Source of the DNA: Massilia sp. PAMC28688
GTDB taxonomy: Bacteria; Pseudomonadota; Gammaproteobacteria; Burkholderiales; Burkholderiaceae_D
Assembly (NCBI RefSeq): GCF_019443445.1
Contig: NZ_CP080378.1
Span: 4,526,001-4,590,000, forward strand
Length of the DNA stretch: 64,000 nt
Reading direction: 5' to 3'
The notes beneath the pieces were generated by a model that saw nothing but the letters and a program-made list of their open reading frames with translations, had not been told where the DNA came from and made no database searches. The position numbers and the translations under genes are program-made. Shown piece after piece: positions 45,018-54,068 of the stretch; the stretch's first letter is position 1, and the number at the start of each line of letters is the position of its first letter.

Positions 45018-46034
45018 TCAAACGATGCCGAGCATTTTTATCAGGAAAAAACTGATGACTGCCAACGCCAGCAGCGACAACACGACAACTGCGGCGACCC
45101 GGCAACCGGCCCGCATGACTGAGCGCGCATCGACGCCGAGTCCGAGTGCGGCCATCGACATAATGGTGAGGAAATTCGCCGTCACGTGCATCGGCGCAAT
45201 TGCCGCCTCTGGAATGGCGCCGAACGAGCGCAAGGTCAGCAGTAGCAAAAAGCCGACGATGAACCACGGGACCATATGCGACAGCGCAGGACGACGACCA
45301 CCTTCGCGCCGACCAATCAGCGACAGTACCAGCACGACTGGGCCCAGCATCAGCACCCGCACCAGTTTCACCAGGGTGCCGATGTGGACGCTGCTAAGCG
45401 ATATCGATGAGGTCGCGGCCAGCACCTGGGGCACCGCGTAGACGGTCAGCCCGGCAAAGACACCGAACTGCGTTGGTGAAAACGACAACAGTGACACCAT
45501 TAGCGGCAGCACCAGCACCACGACAACGCCAAGCACGGCAGTGAAGGCGATCGCCGCAGCGACGTCCTTTCCATCCGCATCGATAACCGGGGCCACCGCG
45601 GCAATGGCAGAGTTACCGCAAATCGAATTGCCGCAGGCAATCAAGATGGCCATCTTGCGCGGCAGACCAAAAGCACGGCCAAGGGCAAAGCTGAGCGCAA
45701 TCGCGATGGCGACCACTGCCGCGATGCCGCTCATCAGACCGATGCCGTTTTCGAGCAGCGCACCGGCGCTGACCGAAGCGCCCAGCAGCACGACCGCGAT
45801 TTCCAGCAATAATTTCGCACCGACTTGGATGCCGTCTTCGAAGCGAGTATCGAGCCGATGCACCGTCCGCACGGCGGTGCCTAGAAGAATGGCCAGCACC
45901 AGGCTTTCGAGCCATGCGTGGCCAAATAAAGCGCTTTCGATGTTTTCCATTGCGTAAGCTATCGCAGTAACCACAGCGCAAAGTGCCAAGCCTGGCAGCG
46001 CGTTGCGAACGAGTTTTAGTGGTTGCTTGACCAT
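45018..46034 (-). CDS. yeiH: YeiH-type putative sulfate/sulfite exporter
   Basis: A 338-residue membrane protein (about ten helices) of the YeiH/UPF0324 family. The ATG at 46034 is used as AGGAG precedes it. The conserved GNSICGNSAIAAVAPVI lies in the middle, and VYAVPQVLAATSSIS in the second half. YeiH proteins are predicted anion exporters, often linked to sulfite or taurine use. The divergent LysR gene matches the E. coli yeiH-yeiE layout. It lies on the transposon together with sorAB, consistent with sulfite handling. Confidence 0.88.
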   Translation of the reverse strand: MVKQPLKLVRNALPGLALCAVVTAIAYAMENIESALFGHAWLESLVLAILLGTAVRTVHRLDTRFEDGIQVGAKLLLEIAVVLLGASVSAGALLENGIGLMSGIAAVVAIAIALSFALGRAFGLPRKMAILIACGNSICGNSAIAAVAPVIDADGKDVAAAIAFTAVLGVVVVLVLPLMVSLLSFSPTQFGVFAGLTVYAVPQVLAATSSISLSSVHIGTLVKLVRVLMLGPVVLVLSLIGRREGGRRPALSHMVPWFIVGFLLLLTLRSFGAIPEAAIAPMHVTANFLTIMSMAALGLGVDARSVMRAGCRVAAVVVLSLLALAVISFFLIKMLGIV

Positions 46035-46118
46035 TTGCCGCTCCTGATTCTCGAATTCAATAGAACGATTATCAAGTCGACAGATTGTTATGTCCATCTT
46101 ACAATATCGAATATATCG

Positions 46119-46133
46119 TTCAATAGAATTGAA
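46119..46133. promoter_or_regulatory. Perfect TTCAAT-AGA-ATTGAA dyad between yeiH and yeiE
   Basis: A 15-bp perfect inverted repeat of the LysR-box style (T-N13-A) ends 7 bases before the yeiE ATG. A second copy of the half-site (TTCAATAGAACGATTAT) occurs about 60 bases away, on the yeiH side. Placement between divergent genes fits binding by the YeiE-like regulator. Confidence 0.6.
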
Positions 46134-46140
46134 CAATCAG

Positions 46141-47064
46141 ATGACACTAGAACAATTGCGGATTTTTGTTGAAGTCGCCGAGCGACAGCATTTGACCCAG
46201 GCCGCCGCAGTGTTGGCGCTCACCCCTTCAGCGGTAAGTGCTTCGATCAAGGTGCTGGAAGAACGCTATGGTACTGCCCTATTCAATCGCGTCGGCCGCG
46301 GCATCGAGATCAGCGAAGCGGGCCGTATTTTCCTGATAGAAGCACGCCGCACGATCGCCAGCGCGCGCGCCGCCGAACTGACATTGGCCGAGCTGGGTGG
46401 AATGAAACGTGGCACGCTGACCATTCATGCGAGTCAGACTATCGCCAGCTATTGGCTACCCGAGTACCTCGTGCAATTTCGCCAAGCGCATCCGGCGATC
46501 GCACTGAGCGTGACCATCGATAACACCCATAATGTCGCCCAAGCAGTGCTTCAGGGGGGCGCCGACCTTGGCTTTGTCGAGGGCGCCATCGACGAGCCGA
46601 CACTATCGGTCGATGCCATCGCATCCGACCAGATCGTCGCTGTAGTCGCAGCGCACCATCCATGGGCTTCAGGGAGGAGGCTGCTGCACGCGGATCTTCT
46701 TGAGGCACAGTGGATCTTGCGCGAAAAGGGGTCCGGCACGCGCTCGGCGCTCGAGTGCGCACTTCAGGCGATGCATGTCGACTTCGATGCACTCGATATC
46801 GCACTCACATTGCCGTCCAACGAAGCGGTCCGCTCCGCTGTGATGGCCGGCAAGTTCGCCACCGCCATGTCGGAACTGGTAGTAGCCTCGCATCTGCGGG
46901 CAGGTTTGCTGGCGAAAGCAAACATCGACTTGCCGGAGCGCGCGTTCTACATGTTGCGCCATCCCGAACGGTACAAGACAAAGGCATCTCTGGCGCTGGA
47001 AGCGATGATCCGCCTCTCCCAAATAGCGCGCGACGAAACGCCTGCGAAAATTAATTTGAAATAG
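46141..47064 (+). CDS. yeiE: LysR-family regulator, YeiE/CysB-like
   Basis: A 307-residue regulator from the ATG at 46141. The N-terminal winged helix (LEQLRIFVEVAERQHLTQAA, then SAVSASIKVLEERYGT) is followed by a periplasmic-binding-protein-like effector domain. Its neighbour on the other strand is yeiH, the same divergent pair as in enterobacteria, where YeiE controls sulfite resistance. It probably senses a sulfur oxyanion. Confidence 0.9.
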   Translation: MTLEQLRIFVEVAERQHLTQAAAVLALTPSAVSASIKVLEERYGTALFNRVGRGIEISEAGRIFLIEARRTIASARAAELTLAELGGMKRGTLTIHASQTIASYWLPEYLVQFRQAHPAIALSVTIDNTHNVAQAVLQGGADLGFVEGAIDEPTLSVDAIASDQIVAVVAAHHPWASGRRLLHADLLEAQWILREKGSGTRSALECALQAMHVDFDALDIALTLPSNEAVRSAVMAGKFATAMSELVVASHLRAGLLAKANIDLPERAFYMLRHPERYKTKASLALEAMIRLSQIARDETPAKINLK

Positions 47065-47145
47065 ATGGAATAAATCATCCGCAGATCCGTTCACCTCGAT
47101 AACACCGGTTTTTTCCGTCCGACTGACCCAACCAGGGAGAATTTC

Positions 47146-47574
47146 ATGAAACAAGCGATCTTCGCCGTCATCCTCGCTATTGCTTCGATCGGCAGCGCTG
47201 TCGCCAGCCCGATGAGCGATGCCGCGCAGATTCACTTTAGCGCCATTGGCGCCGGTGACACGTCCGTCATCATGCGTGGCTATGCCGACAACGCCCAGCT
47301 GACATGGGTCGGCGGGCCGCTTGACGGCATGTACGCCGGTTCCGATGCCATTCGCGCCACCTGGGAAAAGTTCGGCAAGGCTGTCGGGCCGGCGCGCGTG
47401 ACTGTGCTTGCTCTGGAGGAATCGGCGAACCCAAAGGGTGCGACGATCGTCGCCAAGGTGCAGTTCGAAGGCAAGGCACAGGTCAATGTGCGCTATGTGC
47501 TGACCTACCGCGATGGCAAGCTGGTCAACGAAACCTGGCAGATCGATCCGAAACTGACCGCAGCAGCTTATTGA
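47146..47574 (+). CDS. Secreted SnoaL/NTF2-like small protein
   Basis: A 142-residue protein with a signal peptide (MKQAIFAVILAIASIGSAVA) and an NTF2-like alpha+beta fold: HFSAIGAGDTSVIMRGYADN, WVGGPLDGMYAGSDAIRATW and a final sheet with VRYVLTYRDGKLVNETWQID. The biochemical role is not known; such proteins can bind small ligands. A good GGGAG precedes the ATG. It stands before the ECF sigma gene and is co-directional with it. Confidence 0.75.
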   Translation: MKQAIFAVILAIASIGSAVASPMSDAAQIHFSAIGAGDTSVIMRGYADNAQLTWVGGPLDGMYAGSDAIRATWEKFGKAVGPARVTVLALEESANPKGATIVAKVQFEGKAQVNVRYVLTYRDGKLVNETWQIDPKLTAAAY

Positions 47575-47593
47575 TTAATCGACCGATACTCCA

Positions 47594-48109
47594 GTGACAT
47601 CCATGCCCAATTCGCGCGACCAGCTGCTGGCCTGCATTCCCCGTCTGCGCCGCTATGCGCGGGCATTGGTCGGCGATCGGGCCGGCGCCGACGACCTGGT
47701 GCAGGACACGGTCGAGCGCGGATGGGGGAGACTGGCGTCATGGGAGGGTGGTAGCGATATGCGCGCATGGTTGTTCAGCATCATGCACAACGTGCGTATC
47801 GACCAGGCGCGGCGGCCTTCAGTGCCGACGGAAGCGCTCAACGAGGAGACATCGATGGCACTAGCACCTGGCAGTCCTTCAAGCGGACTCGAACTGCGCG
47901 ACATGGAAACGGCCTTGCGTGCGCTGCCAGAGGAACAGCGTGAAATCCTGCTGCTGGTGGCCTTGGAAGAAATGAGTTACGACGACGTCGCGCAAACGCT
48001 CAAGATTCCCATCGGTACGGTCATGTCGCGCCTGTCGCGCGCGCGTGAAAAAATGCGCGCGAATATGGAAGGGAGAGCGTACATCGCACCCTTGAAGGTG
48101 GTCAAATGA
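47594..48109 (+). CDS. ECF RNA polymerase sigma factor
   Basis: A 171-residue sigma factor (GTG at 47594; the ATG at 47603 is also possible). Region 2 shows ADDLVQDTVERGWGRL and MRAWLFSIMHNVRIDQAR; region 4 shows LPEEQREILLLVALEEMSYDDVAQTL and IGTVMSRLSRAREKMR. No region 1 or 3 is present, as for ECF factors. It overlaps the anti-sigma gene by 4 bases. It probably drives the downstream DUF305, propeller and Sor genes. Confidence 0.92.
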   Translation: MTSMPNSRDQLLACIPRLRRYARALVGDRAGADDLVQDTVERGWGRLASWEGGSDMRAWLFSIMHNVRIDQARRPSVPTEALNEETSMALAPGSPSSGLELRDMETALRALPEEQREILLLVALEEMSYDDVAQTLKIPIGTVMSRLSRAREKMRANMEGRAYIAPLKVVK

Positions 48110-48903
48110 ATACCCTACCCATCACGGAAGCCGACTTGCACGCCTTCGTCGACGGCAAGCTGCCTGCCGCGCGCCGACTCGAGGTCGACGCCTATCTGGC
48201 GCAGCGCCCGGAAGAGGCGGAGCGACTGCGCGCCTATACAGCGCAAAACGATGAACTGCGCGCGCTTTTCAATCCCGTGCTCGACGAAGCGGTGCCGGAG
48301 CGCTTAAGCGCAGCGCGACCGCGCCAGTGGCAATGGCAGCGGCTGGTAGCCGGTCTTGCCATCGCCCTGTTCAGCGGCACGACAGGGTGGCTGCTGCATG
48401 GCCAGCAGGCAGGCGAGATTCAGTACGCCCAAGGTGATTCCATGCAGGCCAGGCCGGCGCTGTACGTTGCCGGCTTGGCCCATCAGGCCGCAATCGCCCA
48501 CGTTGTCTATAGCCCGGATGTCAAGCGGCCGGTGGAAATCGGGGCTGACCAGGAAGAGCAGCTAGTGGCATGGCTGTCCAAACGCCTCGGCACGGCAATT
48601 CGGCCACCCCGGCTGGGCAAACTCGGCTACGAGCTGATCGGTGGTCGCCTGCTCCCTGGCGCCCAAGGCGCGGTGGCGCAGTTCATGTACCACGACGCGA
48701 CCGGGCAGCGCCTCACCTTGTACGTGTCGACCGACCAGGCGCACAACAAGGACACAGGTTTTCGCTTCGCCCAGGAGGGACCGGTGAATGTGTTTTATTG
48801 GATCGACGGCAAATTCGGCTATGCGCTGTCGGCTGGAATTAACAAGGCCGAACTGGCGCGCGTTGCCACCGCCGTGTACGACCAACTGGAGAAACCGTCA
48901 TGA
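48106..48903 (+). CDS. Membrane-bound anti-sigma factor
   Basis: A 265-residue protein overlapping the ECF gene by ATGA. The N-terminal region (ITEADLHAFVDGKLPAARR, then VDAYLAQRPEEAERLRAY) is the typical anti-sigma domain. One transmembrane helix at about 80-98 (LVAGLAIALFSGTTGWLL) is followed by a periplasmic domain with a GYELIGGRLLPGAQG pattern. The cognate sigma is released when the periplasmic part responds to a signal. No zinc motif HxxxCxxC is seen. Confidence 0.88.
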   Translation: MNTLPITEADLHAFVDGKLPAARRLEVDAYLAQRPEEAERLRAYTAQNDELRALFNPVLDEAVPERLSAARPRQWQWQRLVAGLAIALFSGTTGWLLHGQQAGEIQYAQGDSMQARPALYVAGLAHQAAIAHVVYSPDVKRPVEIGADQEEQLVAWLSKRLGTAIRPPRLGKLGYELIGGRLLPGAQGAVAQFMYHDATGQRLTLYVSTDQAHNKDTGFRFAQEGPVNVFYWIDGKFGYALSAGINKAELARVATAVYDQLEKPS

Positions 48904-49352
48904 CCTTAATGAACCGTCCCTTGTACCTTCGACGCTTGGCCACGTTCGCCGTTGCCGCCCTGATTGGCGCTAGTGCTCTCGGACAGGCCATGGCCCACCA
49001 TCATGGCCAGTCGCCAGCGGCAAAGCCCCCCGTATTTATCGCCAGCACGGCCAAGCCGTTTGCCGCGCTGACGGACGATGCCATGGCCGTCATGGATGAC
49101 GGCATGAAGCGCGCGCCAATGAATGGCGTTGCGGAACATGATTTCGTGACGATGATGATTCCGCACCACCAGGGCGCCATCGACATGGCGAAAGCGCTCC
49201 TGCTCACCACCAAGGATCCTGAATTGCGCAACGTCGCCCAAGGCATCATCACGGAACAGCAAAACGAAATCAACATTATGCAGGCCTGGTTGCAGCGCTA
49301 CCAATCGGCTCAGGCAAAAGTTGCTCCCACTTCGATCACCAAGAAAGAATAA
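48900..49352 (+). CDS. DUF305 secreted protein, His/Met-rich
   Basis: A 150-residue exported protein (signal peptide to about residue 32, then HHHGQS). The DUF305 core has HDFVTMMIPHHQGAIDMAK and the repeated Met and His pattern to EINIMQAWL. Family members bind copper or other metals at the envelope. It overlaps the anti-sigma gene by 4 bases, so it is translated from the same transcript, and it ends 3 bases before the propeller gene. Confidence 0.88.
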   Translation: MTLMNRPLYLRRLATFAVAALIGASALGQAMAHHHGQSPAAKPPVFIASTAKPFAALTDDAMAVMDDGMKRAPMNGVAEHDFVTMMIPHHQGAIDMAKALLLTTKDPELRNVAQGIITEQQNEINIMQAWLQRYQSAQAKVAPTSITKKE

Positions 49353-49355
49353 ATC

Positions 49356-50750
49356 ATGCAACTCCGTCACTGCGTTTTCTCGTTGACCGTCAGCAGCCTG
49401 CTCACCGCCTCCGCGTTTGCCGCTCCTGGCGCGCAAGACCGCGTCTACACCGCTGACCAGAATACCAATACCGTTTCAGTGATCAACCCGGCGACCAATT
49501 TGCTGCTCGGCCAGATCAAACTGGGCAACCAGCGTCCCGACGTGTTGTCGCCGCTATACAAGGGCGAGATCAATGTGCACGGCCTGGGCTTTTCGCCCGA
49601 CCACAAGACCCTGATTGCCATTTCAAACGGCTCTAACTCGGTGGCATTCATCGACACGGCGACCAACAAGGTCAAAGGAATCACCTATATCGGTCGCTCG
49701 CCCCATGAAGGGTTTTTCACTGCCGACGGCCGCGAAGTCTGGGCGGTGGTGCGCGGCGAAGACTACATCTCGGTGATCGACCCGGTCACCTTCAAGGAGA
49801 AAAAGCGGATCGAGACGACCGCCGGCCCCGGCATGGTGCAGTTCCTGCCGAACGGCAAGCTGGCGTTCGTCGTCTCCAGCTTCAATCCCGTGGTCGACGT
49901 GATCGACATGAAGTCGCACAAGGTCATCAAGCACATTAAGGTCGTCAGCCCGTTCTCGCCGTTCCTTCAGTTCACCCCTGATTTCAAGGAAATGTGGATG
50001 ACGCACAAGGATGCCGGCAAAGTGACGCGCATCGATACTGCCAGCCTGGAAGTAAAGGGCGTCATCGATACCGGCTTCATTACCAACCACTTGGCGTTCG
50101 CGAAGACTGCGGCTGGCACCCGTGCTTACGTAACGATCGGCGGTGAGAATGTCGTCAAGGTGTACACCACCGACGCCACGCCGACGCTGGTTGCGACGAT
50201 CCCTACCGGCGCGTTGCCCCACGGCATCTGGACCTCCGACGACGGCACACGTCTGTATGTGGGACTTGAAAACGGCGACGCGGTCGATGTCATCGACAGC
50301 GCCACCAACAAGGTGATTGCGCGCGCACCGGTCGGCCAGGCGCCGCAGGCACTGGTGTACGTTTCGAACGCCGTGCCGCACGGCGACGGCATGACCAACC
50401 TGGTCCCGCGCGCCAACAGCGAGCCAATCAACATTGCGCTTAAACCCGCTGCCGGCGAGGCCAAGGGATTCGTTGTGGCCCGTAACCTGGGCGTGGTGGA
50501 CGCGCTGGAAGTGTCGCTGTTCAAACTCAAGCCGCAGACCGCGTACAGCGTGTACGTCACCGGCCAGGCCGCGCCGGTGGCCAGTTTCAAGACGAATCCG
50601 ATGGGGATGGCGAACGGCACTGCGATCGGACCGATGCGCGCCGTGAGCAACAGCCTCAACGACAAGGCCGCGACGGCGAGTCGCATCCTGGTGATGGAAG
50701 GGGACGTGGCCGTCGATCCACAAAAAGCCGTATTGAGTAGCGTGCAGTAA
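49356..50750 (+). CDS. YncE-family secreted beta-propeller
   Basis: A 464-residue exported protein (signal peptide ending near residue 22). It has repeated YVTN-type blades: VYTADQNTNTVSVINPATN, IAISNGSNSVAFIDTATN, VSSFNPVVDVIDMKS, YVGLENGDAVDVIDSATNKV. A shorter beta domain follows the propeller (about 350-464). YncE-like proteins bind DNA, proteins or ligands outside the cytoplasm. Its role in this operon (metal- or sulfite-related) is not known. Translation probably couples to DUF305. Confidence 0.87.
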   Translation: MQLRHCVFSLTVSSLLTASAFAAPGAQDRVYTADQNTNTVSVINPATNLLLGQIKLGNQRPDVLSPLYKGEINVHGLGFSPDHKTLIAISNGSNSVAFIDTATNKVKGITYIGRSPHEGFFTADGREVWAVVRGEDYISVIDPVTFKEKKRIETTAGPGMVQFLPNGKLAFVVSSFNPVVDVIDMKSHKVIKHIKVVSPFSPFLQFTPDFKEMWMTHKDAGKVTRIDTASLEVKGVIDTGFITNHLAFAKTAAGTRAYVTIGGENVVKVYTTDATPTLVATIPTGALPHGIWTSDDGTRLYVGLENGDAVDVIDSATNKVIARAPVGQAPQALVYVSNAVPHGDGMTNLVPRANSEPINIALKPAAGEAKGFVVARNLGVVDALEVSLFKLKPQTAYSVYVTGQAAPVASFKTNPMGMANGTAIGPMRAVSNSLNDKAATASRILVMEGDVAVDPQKAVLSSVQ

Positions 50751-50815
50751 GCAAATCACGACAATACTGTGGCAGTATCGAGCTAACCGATTTCACAATA
50801 ATAACGGAGACCAGT

Positions 50816-52069
50816 ATGGCGAAGAACTCGTTGATATTGACGGCGGAGGCGTTGCGGCGCCGTTCCTTTATGAGGCAGGCCGGCACGCTCGGTGCCGCCG
50901 GCGTGTTCGGCAGTCCGGTATTGAGCGCGCTCGCGGCGGAGGCAGGCCACGTCACGCTGCCGTTTGAAAACGGCGAGCGCGAACTGGTCGTGTATCCTCA
51001 AAAGCGGCCGCTGATCCTGCTGACCGCCCGTCCGCCGCAGCTGGAAACTCCGTTCAGTGTGTTCAACGAATCGGTGATTACGCCGAACGATGCGTTTTTC
51101 GTCCGATATCACTGGAGCGGCATTCCCACCGCGATCGATGCGCAAACATACCGTCTCAAAGTCGGCGGCAATGTTAATACGCCGCTGGAGCTCTCGCTCG
51201 CCGACCTCAAGCAAATGGCTGACGCCACCGAACTGGTTGCCGTGAACCAGTGTTCCGGTAACAGCCGCGGCCACCTGTCGCCGCGCGCCAACGGCGGCCA
51301 GCTATCGAATGGTGCCATGGGCAACGCACGCTGGACTGGCGTGCCGCTACGCAAGGTGCTGGAAAAGGCCGGCGTCAAGGCCGGGTCGGTACAGGTCTCG
51401 TTCAACGGCCTTGACACGCCGCCCGTTGGCGACGGGCCCGATTTCATGAAGGCGCTCAATATCGACCATGCGCTCGACGGCGAAGTCATGTTGGCCTGGC
51501 AAATGAACGGTGCCGATCTGCCGATGTTGAATGGCTACCCACTGCGCCTGGTGGTGCCCGGCTACTACGGCACCTATTGGGTCAAGCATCTGTCCGACAT
51601 TACCGTGACCGACAAGGTATTCGACGGATTTTGGATGAGCACGGCCTATCGCATCCCCGACAATCAGTGCGCCTGTACCGAGCCGGGAAAGGCGCCGACC
51701 AAGACCGTCCCGATCAATCGCCTCAACGTGCGCTCGTTCGTGACCAGCCTGACCGACGGCATGCACGTCAAGGTCGGGCGCCAGACGGTGGTGCGCGGGA
51801 TTGCGTTCGACGGCGGCTACGGCGTGAATGAGGTGGCGTTTTCATCCGACGGTGGCAAGAACTGGCAAGCCGCACAACTGGGCAAGGACCTGGGGCGCTA
51901 CTCTTTTCGAGAGTGGAGCGCGGCGTTCACGCCGAAACAAAAAGGAAACCACGAACTGCTGGTTCGGGCGGGCAACCGGATCGGTCAAGGCCAACCCGCG
52001 AGCGCCCTGTGGAACCCTGCCGGCTACATGCGCAATGTGGTCGAATCGACGCGCGTCGTCGCGGTATAA
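50816..52069 (+). CDS. sorA: Sulfite dehydrogenase catalytic subunit, SorA-like
   Basis: A 417-residue molybdoenzyme of the sulfite oxidase family. A Tat-like N-terminus (RRRSFMRQAGTLGAAGVFG) gives periplasmic export. The molybdenum-ligating Cys is in VAVNQCSGNSRG (about residue 144), and further conserved residues lie in RWTGVPLRKVL and YPLRLVVPGYYGTYWVKHL. A C-terminal dimerisation domain follows. It oxidises sulfite to sulfate and hands electrons to the cytochrome encoded next. Its start follows AACGGAGA. Confidence 0.92.
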   Translation: MAKNSLILTAEALRRRSFMRQAGTLGAAGVFGSPVLSALAAEAGHVTLPFENGERELVVYPQKRPLILLTARPPQLETPFSVFNESVITPNDAFFVRYHWSGIPTAIDAQTYRLKVGGNVNTPLELSLADLKQMADATELVAVNQCSGNSRGHLSPRANGGQLSNGAMGNARWTGVPLRKVLEKAGVKAGSVQVSFNGLDTPPVGDGPDFMKALNIDHALDGEVMLAWQMNGADLPMLNGYPLRLVVPGYYGTYWVKHLSDITVTDKVFDGFWMSTAYRIPDNQCACTEPGKAPTKTVPINRLNVRSFVTSLTDGMHVKVGRQTVVRGIAFDGGYGVNEVAFSSDGGKNWQAAQLGKDLGRYSFREWSAAFTPKQKGNHELLVRAGNRIGQGQPASALWNPAGYMRNVVESTRVVAV

Positions 52070-52080
52070 GGGGAACCACA

Positions 52081-52719
52081 TTGAAACATCCACTGATTTG
52101 CTCTCTGTTCACCATCAGTCTGATGGCTGCGGCCCCAGCTTTCGCCCTCGACATTCAGCTTCCGCCTGAAACTGCTGTCTTCAAACCCAGCGAGTTGCCG
52201 GGATATGCGCTGGCCCAGCGCAACTGCATGACATGTCACTCGGTCCATTACATCCAGTCGCAGCCCACGACATCGCCGCGCGGCTACTGGGATGCCACCG
52301 TGAGAAAGATGAAGAAACCGTTCGGTGCGCAATTCTCAGACGCGGATATCCCGGACATGGTCGATTACCTGGTCAAGACCTACGGTGCCGAACGCAGTAA
52401 CGCAGTGCCGATTGCGAACGCGGCGATAAAGCCAGCTGCAGTTGCACCGAAGGCCGGCGCCACCGCAGCAATCGATACGAAAGCGTTGCTTGCCGCAAAT
52501 GCTTGCATGGGATGTCATTCGATCGACAAAAAGGTCGTCGGGCCGGCATTCAAGGAAGTGGTGGCAAAGTACAAGGGCAAGGCAGACGCGGTATCACTGG
52601 TGGCGAGGAATATTCGAGCGGGCGGCGCTGGCAAATGGGGGCCTGTACCGATGCCAGCTTTCTCCCAACTGAGCGAGGGCGAAGCGATGGCCTTGGCGCA
52701 TTATGTCCTGGCGCAATGA
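52081..52719 (+). CDS. sorB: Diheme cytochrome c, SorB-like
   Basis: A 212-residue periplasmic cytochrome from a TTG start at 52081, chosen because AAGGGGAA precedes it 6-12 bases upstream and the signal peptide (to AAPAFA) begins there. Two heme sites, CMTCH (about residue 50) and CMGCH (about 141), with Met ligands later, mark a diheme protein, one domain more than typical SorB. It is 11 bases after sorA, so it should take electrons from the sulfite dehydrogenase. Confidence 0.88.
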   Translation: MKHPLICSLFTISLMAAAPAFALDIQLPPETAVFKPSELPGYALAQRNCMTCHSVHYIQSQPTTSPRGYWDATVRKMKKPFGAQFSDADIPDMVDYLVKTYGAERSNAVPIANAAIKPAAVAPKAGATAAIDTKALLAANACMGCHSIDKKVVGPAFKEVVAKYKGKADAVSLVARNIRAGGAGKWGPVPMPAFSQLSEGEAMALAHYVLAQ

Positions 52720-52865
52720 ATTTGATGCCATCCCCTTCCTGTAGACGCCTTTACTGAGCATGCCCGCCGGGGACGTGCTTCGCGCCATGCCGTCGCTCGC
52801 CCCGGCACAGCCGGGGGCCGGCCGGTGCTGCTTTTCAACAACGGGCAAGCGGGCGCTGAGACAAA

Positions 52866-53882
52866 TCAGGCCGGTTTGACCCGCTTACGCAACAGACTGC
52901 CGGCCGCGTTATCCTCGAACCGGCTGGCCTCCTCAATGTAGCCATGGACCGTGCCGTCGTGGCGCCAGCCTCCTTGCTTCTTGATGTCGCGGAAGTCGGC
53001 GCCGGCGCGGTGCGCGCTGGTGGCCATGCCACGCCGCAGACTGTGACTAGACAGGTCTAGCACGTAGTCGAGTTTGACCAGTGTCGCGCAATCCTCCAGG
53101 ATCGTATTCACGCTGCCCACGCCCAGAGCGGCGCTGGCCACCGTCCCCCACTTGCTGATAGACCGAAACACCGGTCCGGCCATGATGTCGGCGGCGTCGA
53201 GCCAGGCGCGCAACGCCGCCGCCGGGCAGCAAGGGCCGTCGCTGTACGGGATCGCCTTGATGATCCCTTCGCCCAGTTGGTCAGTCTTCGAGCGCGGCAG
53301 CATGATCTCGATGCCCTCGGGTGTCCAGCCAATATGTCCGACCTCGATGGCGACCAGCTCGCTGCGCCGCAATCCGCCGAAAAAACCGATCTGCAAAAGT
53401 GCGTTGTCGCGCGTCGCCTTCAACGTGCCGGCGCTGACCAGCTGCACCACGATACGTTCCAGGTCCTCGATTGGAAGGGCCTTGGCCCTCTTCTTCGGGC
53501 GGCCGTGCGTGCGTGCGATCCCCGTCAGTGTCTTGCGCACGGTCGGTGTCGAAGCCGGATTGGGGAAGCCCAGGTGGACGTGCCACTGCGACAGTGCCGT
53601 CAGGCGCAACGCCAAGGTGCGGGGATTGAGGGTCGGCGCGTAGGTGAGCAGGTATCGGATGATCGCCGCTTCGTCGGCCGGCAACACGCCGCCCCACGCC
53701 AGGTAGTGGTTTACGGCGGACCGGTACGCCCGGCGCGTGTTGTCGGCCGTGGCGGCGGCCAGGACGGCGCGGTGCTGGGCTGCGAGCACGGCGTCCACAG
53801 CTGTAACGGCAGAGTGCAGCGCCGACGCTGGGTGTGCATCGTTATTTTCGGCGCCGTTGTCGGCGGGTTCGGGGGTGGCCAT
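52866..53882 (-). CDS. tnpS: TnpS-type tyrosine recombinase
   Basis: A 338-residue tyrosine recombinase, intact. An N-terminal SAM-like domain (about 30-120) is followed by the catalytic domain with Arg in LRRSELVAIEVGHIG, the His-Leu-Arg-Arg unit SHSLRRGMATSAH, GGWRHDGTVHGYIEEAS with the nucleophile Tyr, and a C-terminal tail to KRVKPA. It is divergent from a KfrA-like gene, the arrangement of tnpS/tnpT in Tn4651, where the pair resolves cointegrates. A defective copy is at 41143-42153. Confidence 0.85.
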   Translation of the reverse strand: MATPEPADNGAENNDAHPASALHSAVTAVDAVLAAQHRAVLAAATADNTRRAYRSAVNHYLAWGGVLPADEAAIIRYLLTYAPTLNPRTLALRLTALSQWHVHLGFPNPASTPTVRKTLTGIARTHGRPKKRAKALPIEDLERIVVQLVSAGTLKATRDNALLQIGFFGGLRRSELVAIEVGHIGWTPEGIEIMLPRSKTDQLGEGIIKAIPYSDGPCCPAAALRAWLDAADIMAGPVFRSISKWGTVASAALGVGSVNTILEDCATLVKLDYVLDLSSHSLRRGMATSAHRAGADFRDIKKQGGWRHDGTVHGYIEEASRFEDNAAGSLLRKRVKPA

Positions 53883-54068
53883 GGCTGTGTTGCTCGCGGT
53901 CGGGCTTGTAACGGGGGTTACGGCAGGATAGCACGCTGCGGATCGACATCGGTGTCGATAATCTACATTATCGAGCCTAATTATTCACTCATTTCGGATC
54001 GATTTTATATCGTAATATAACGTACCATTACGTATTACACCGCACGTTATCTTATCCAAGGAGCGATC
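53883..54068. promoter_or_regulatory. tnpS-tnpT intergenic region with dyads, candidate resolution site
   Basis: A perfect 20-bp dyad, TCGATAAT-CTAC-ATTATCGA (53955-53974), is followed by a looser inverted pair around 54012-54038 (GTAATATAACGTA and TACGTATTAC). Both are in unusually AT-rich sequence between the divergent genes. In Tn4651 the resolution site lies in this same place, with IRL/IRR arms recognised by TnpS. The region also must hold both promoters. Confidence 0.6.
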
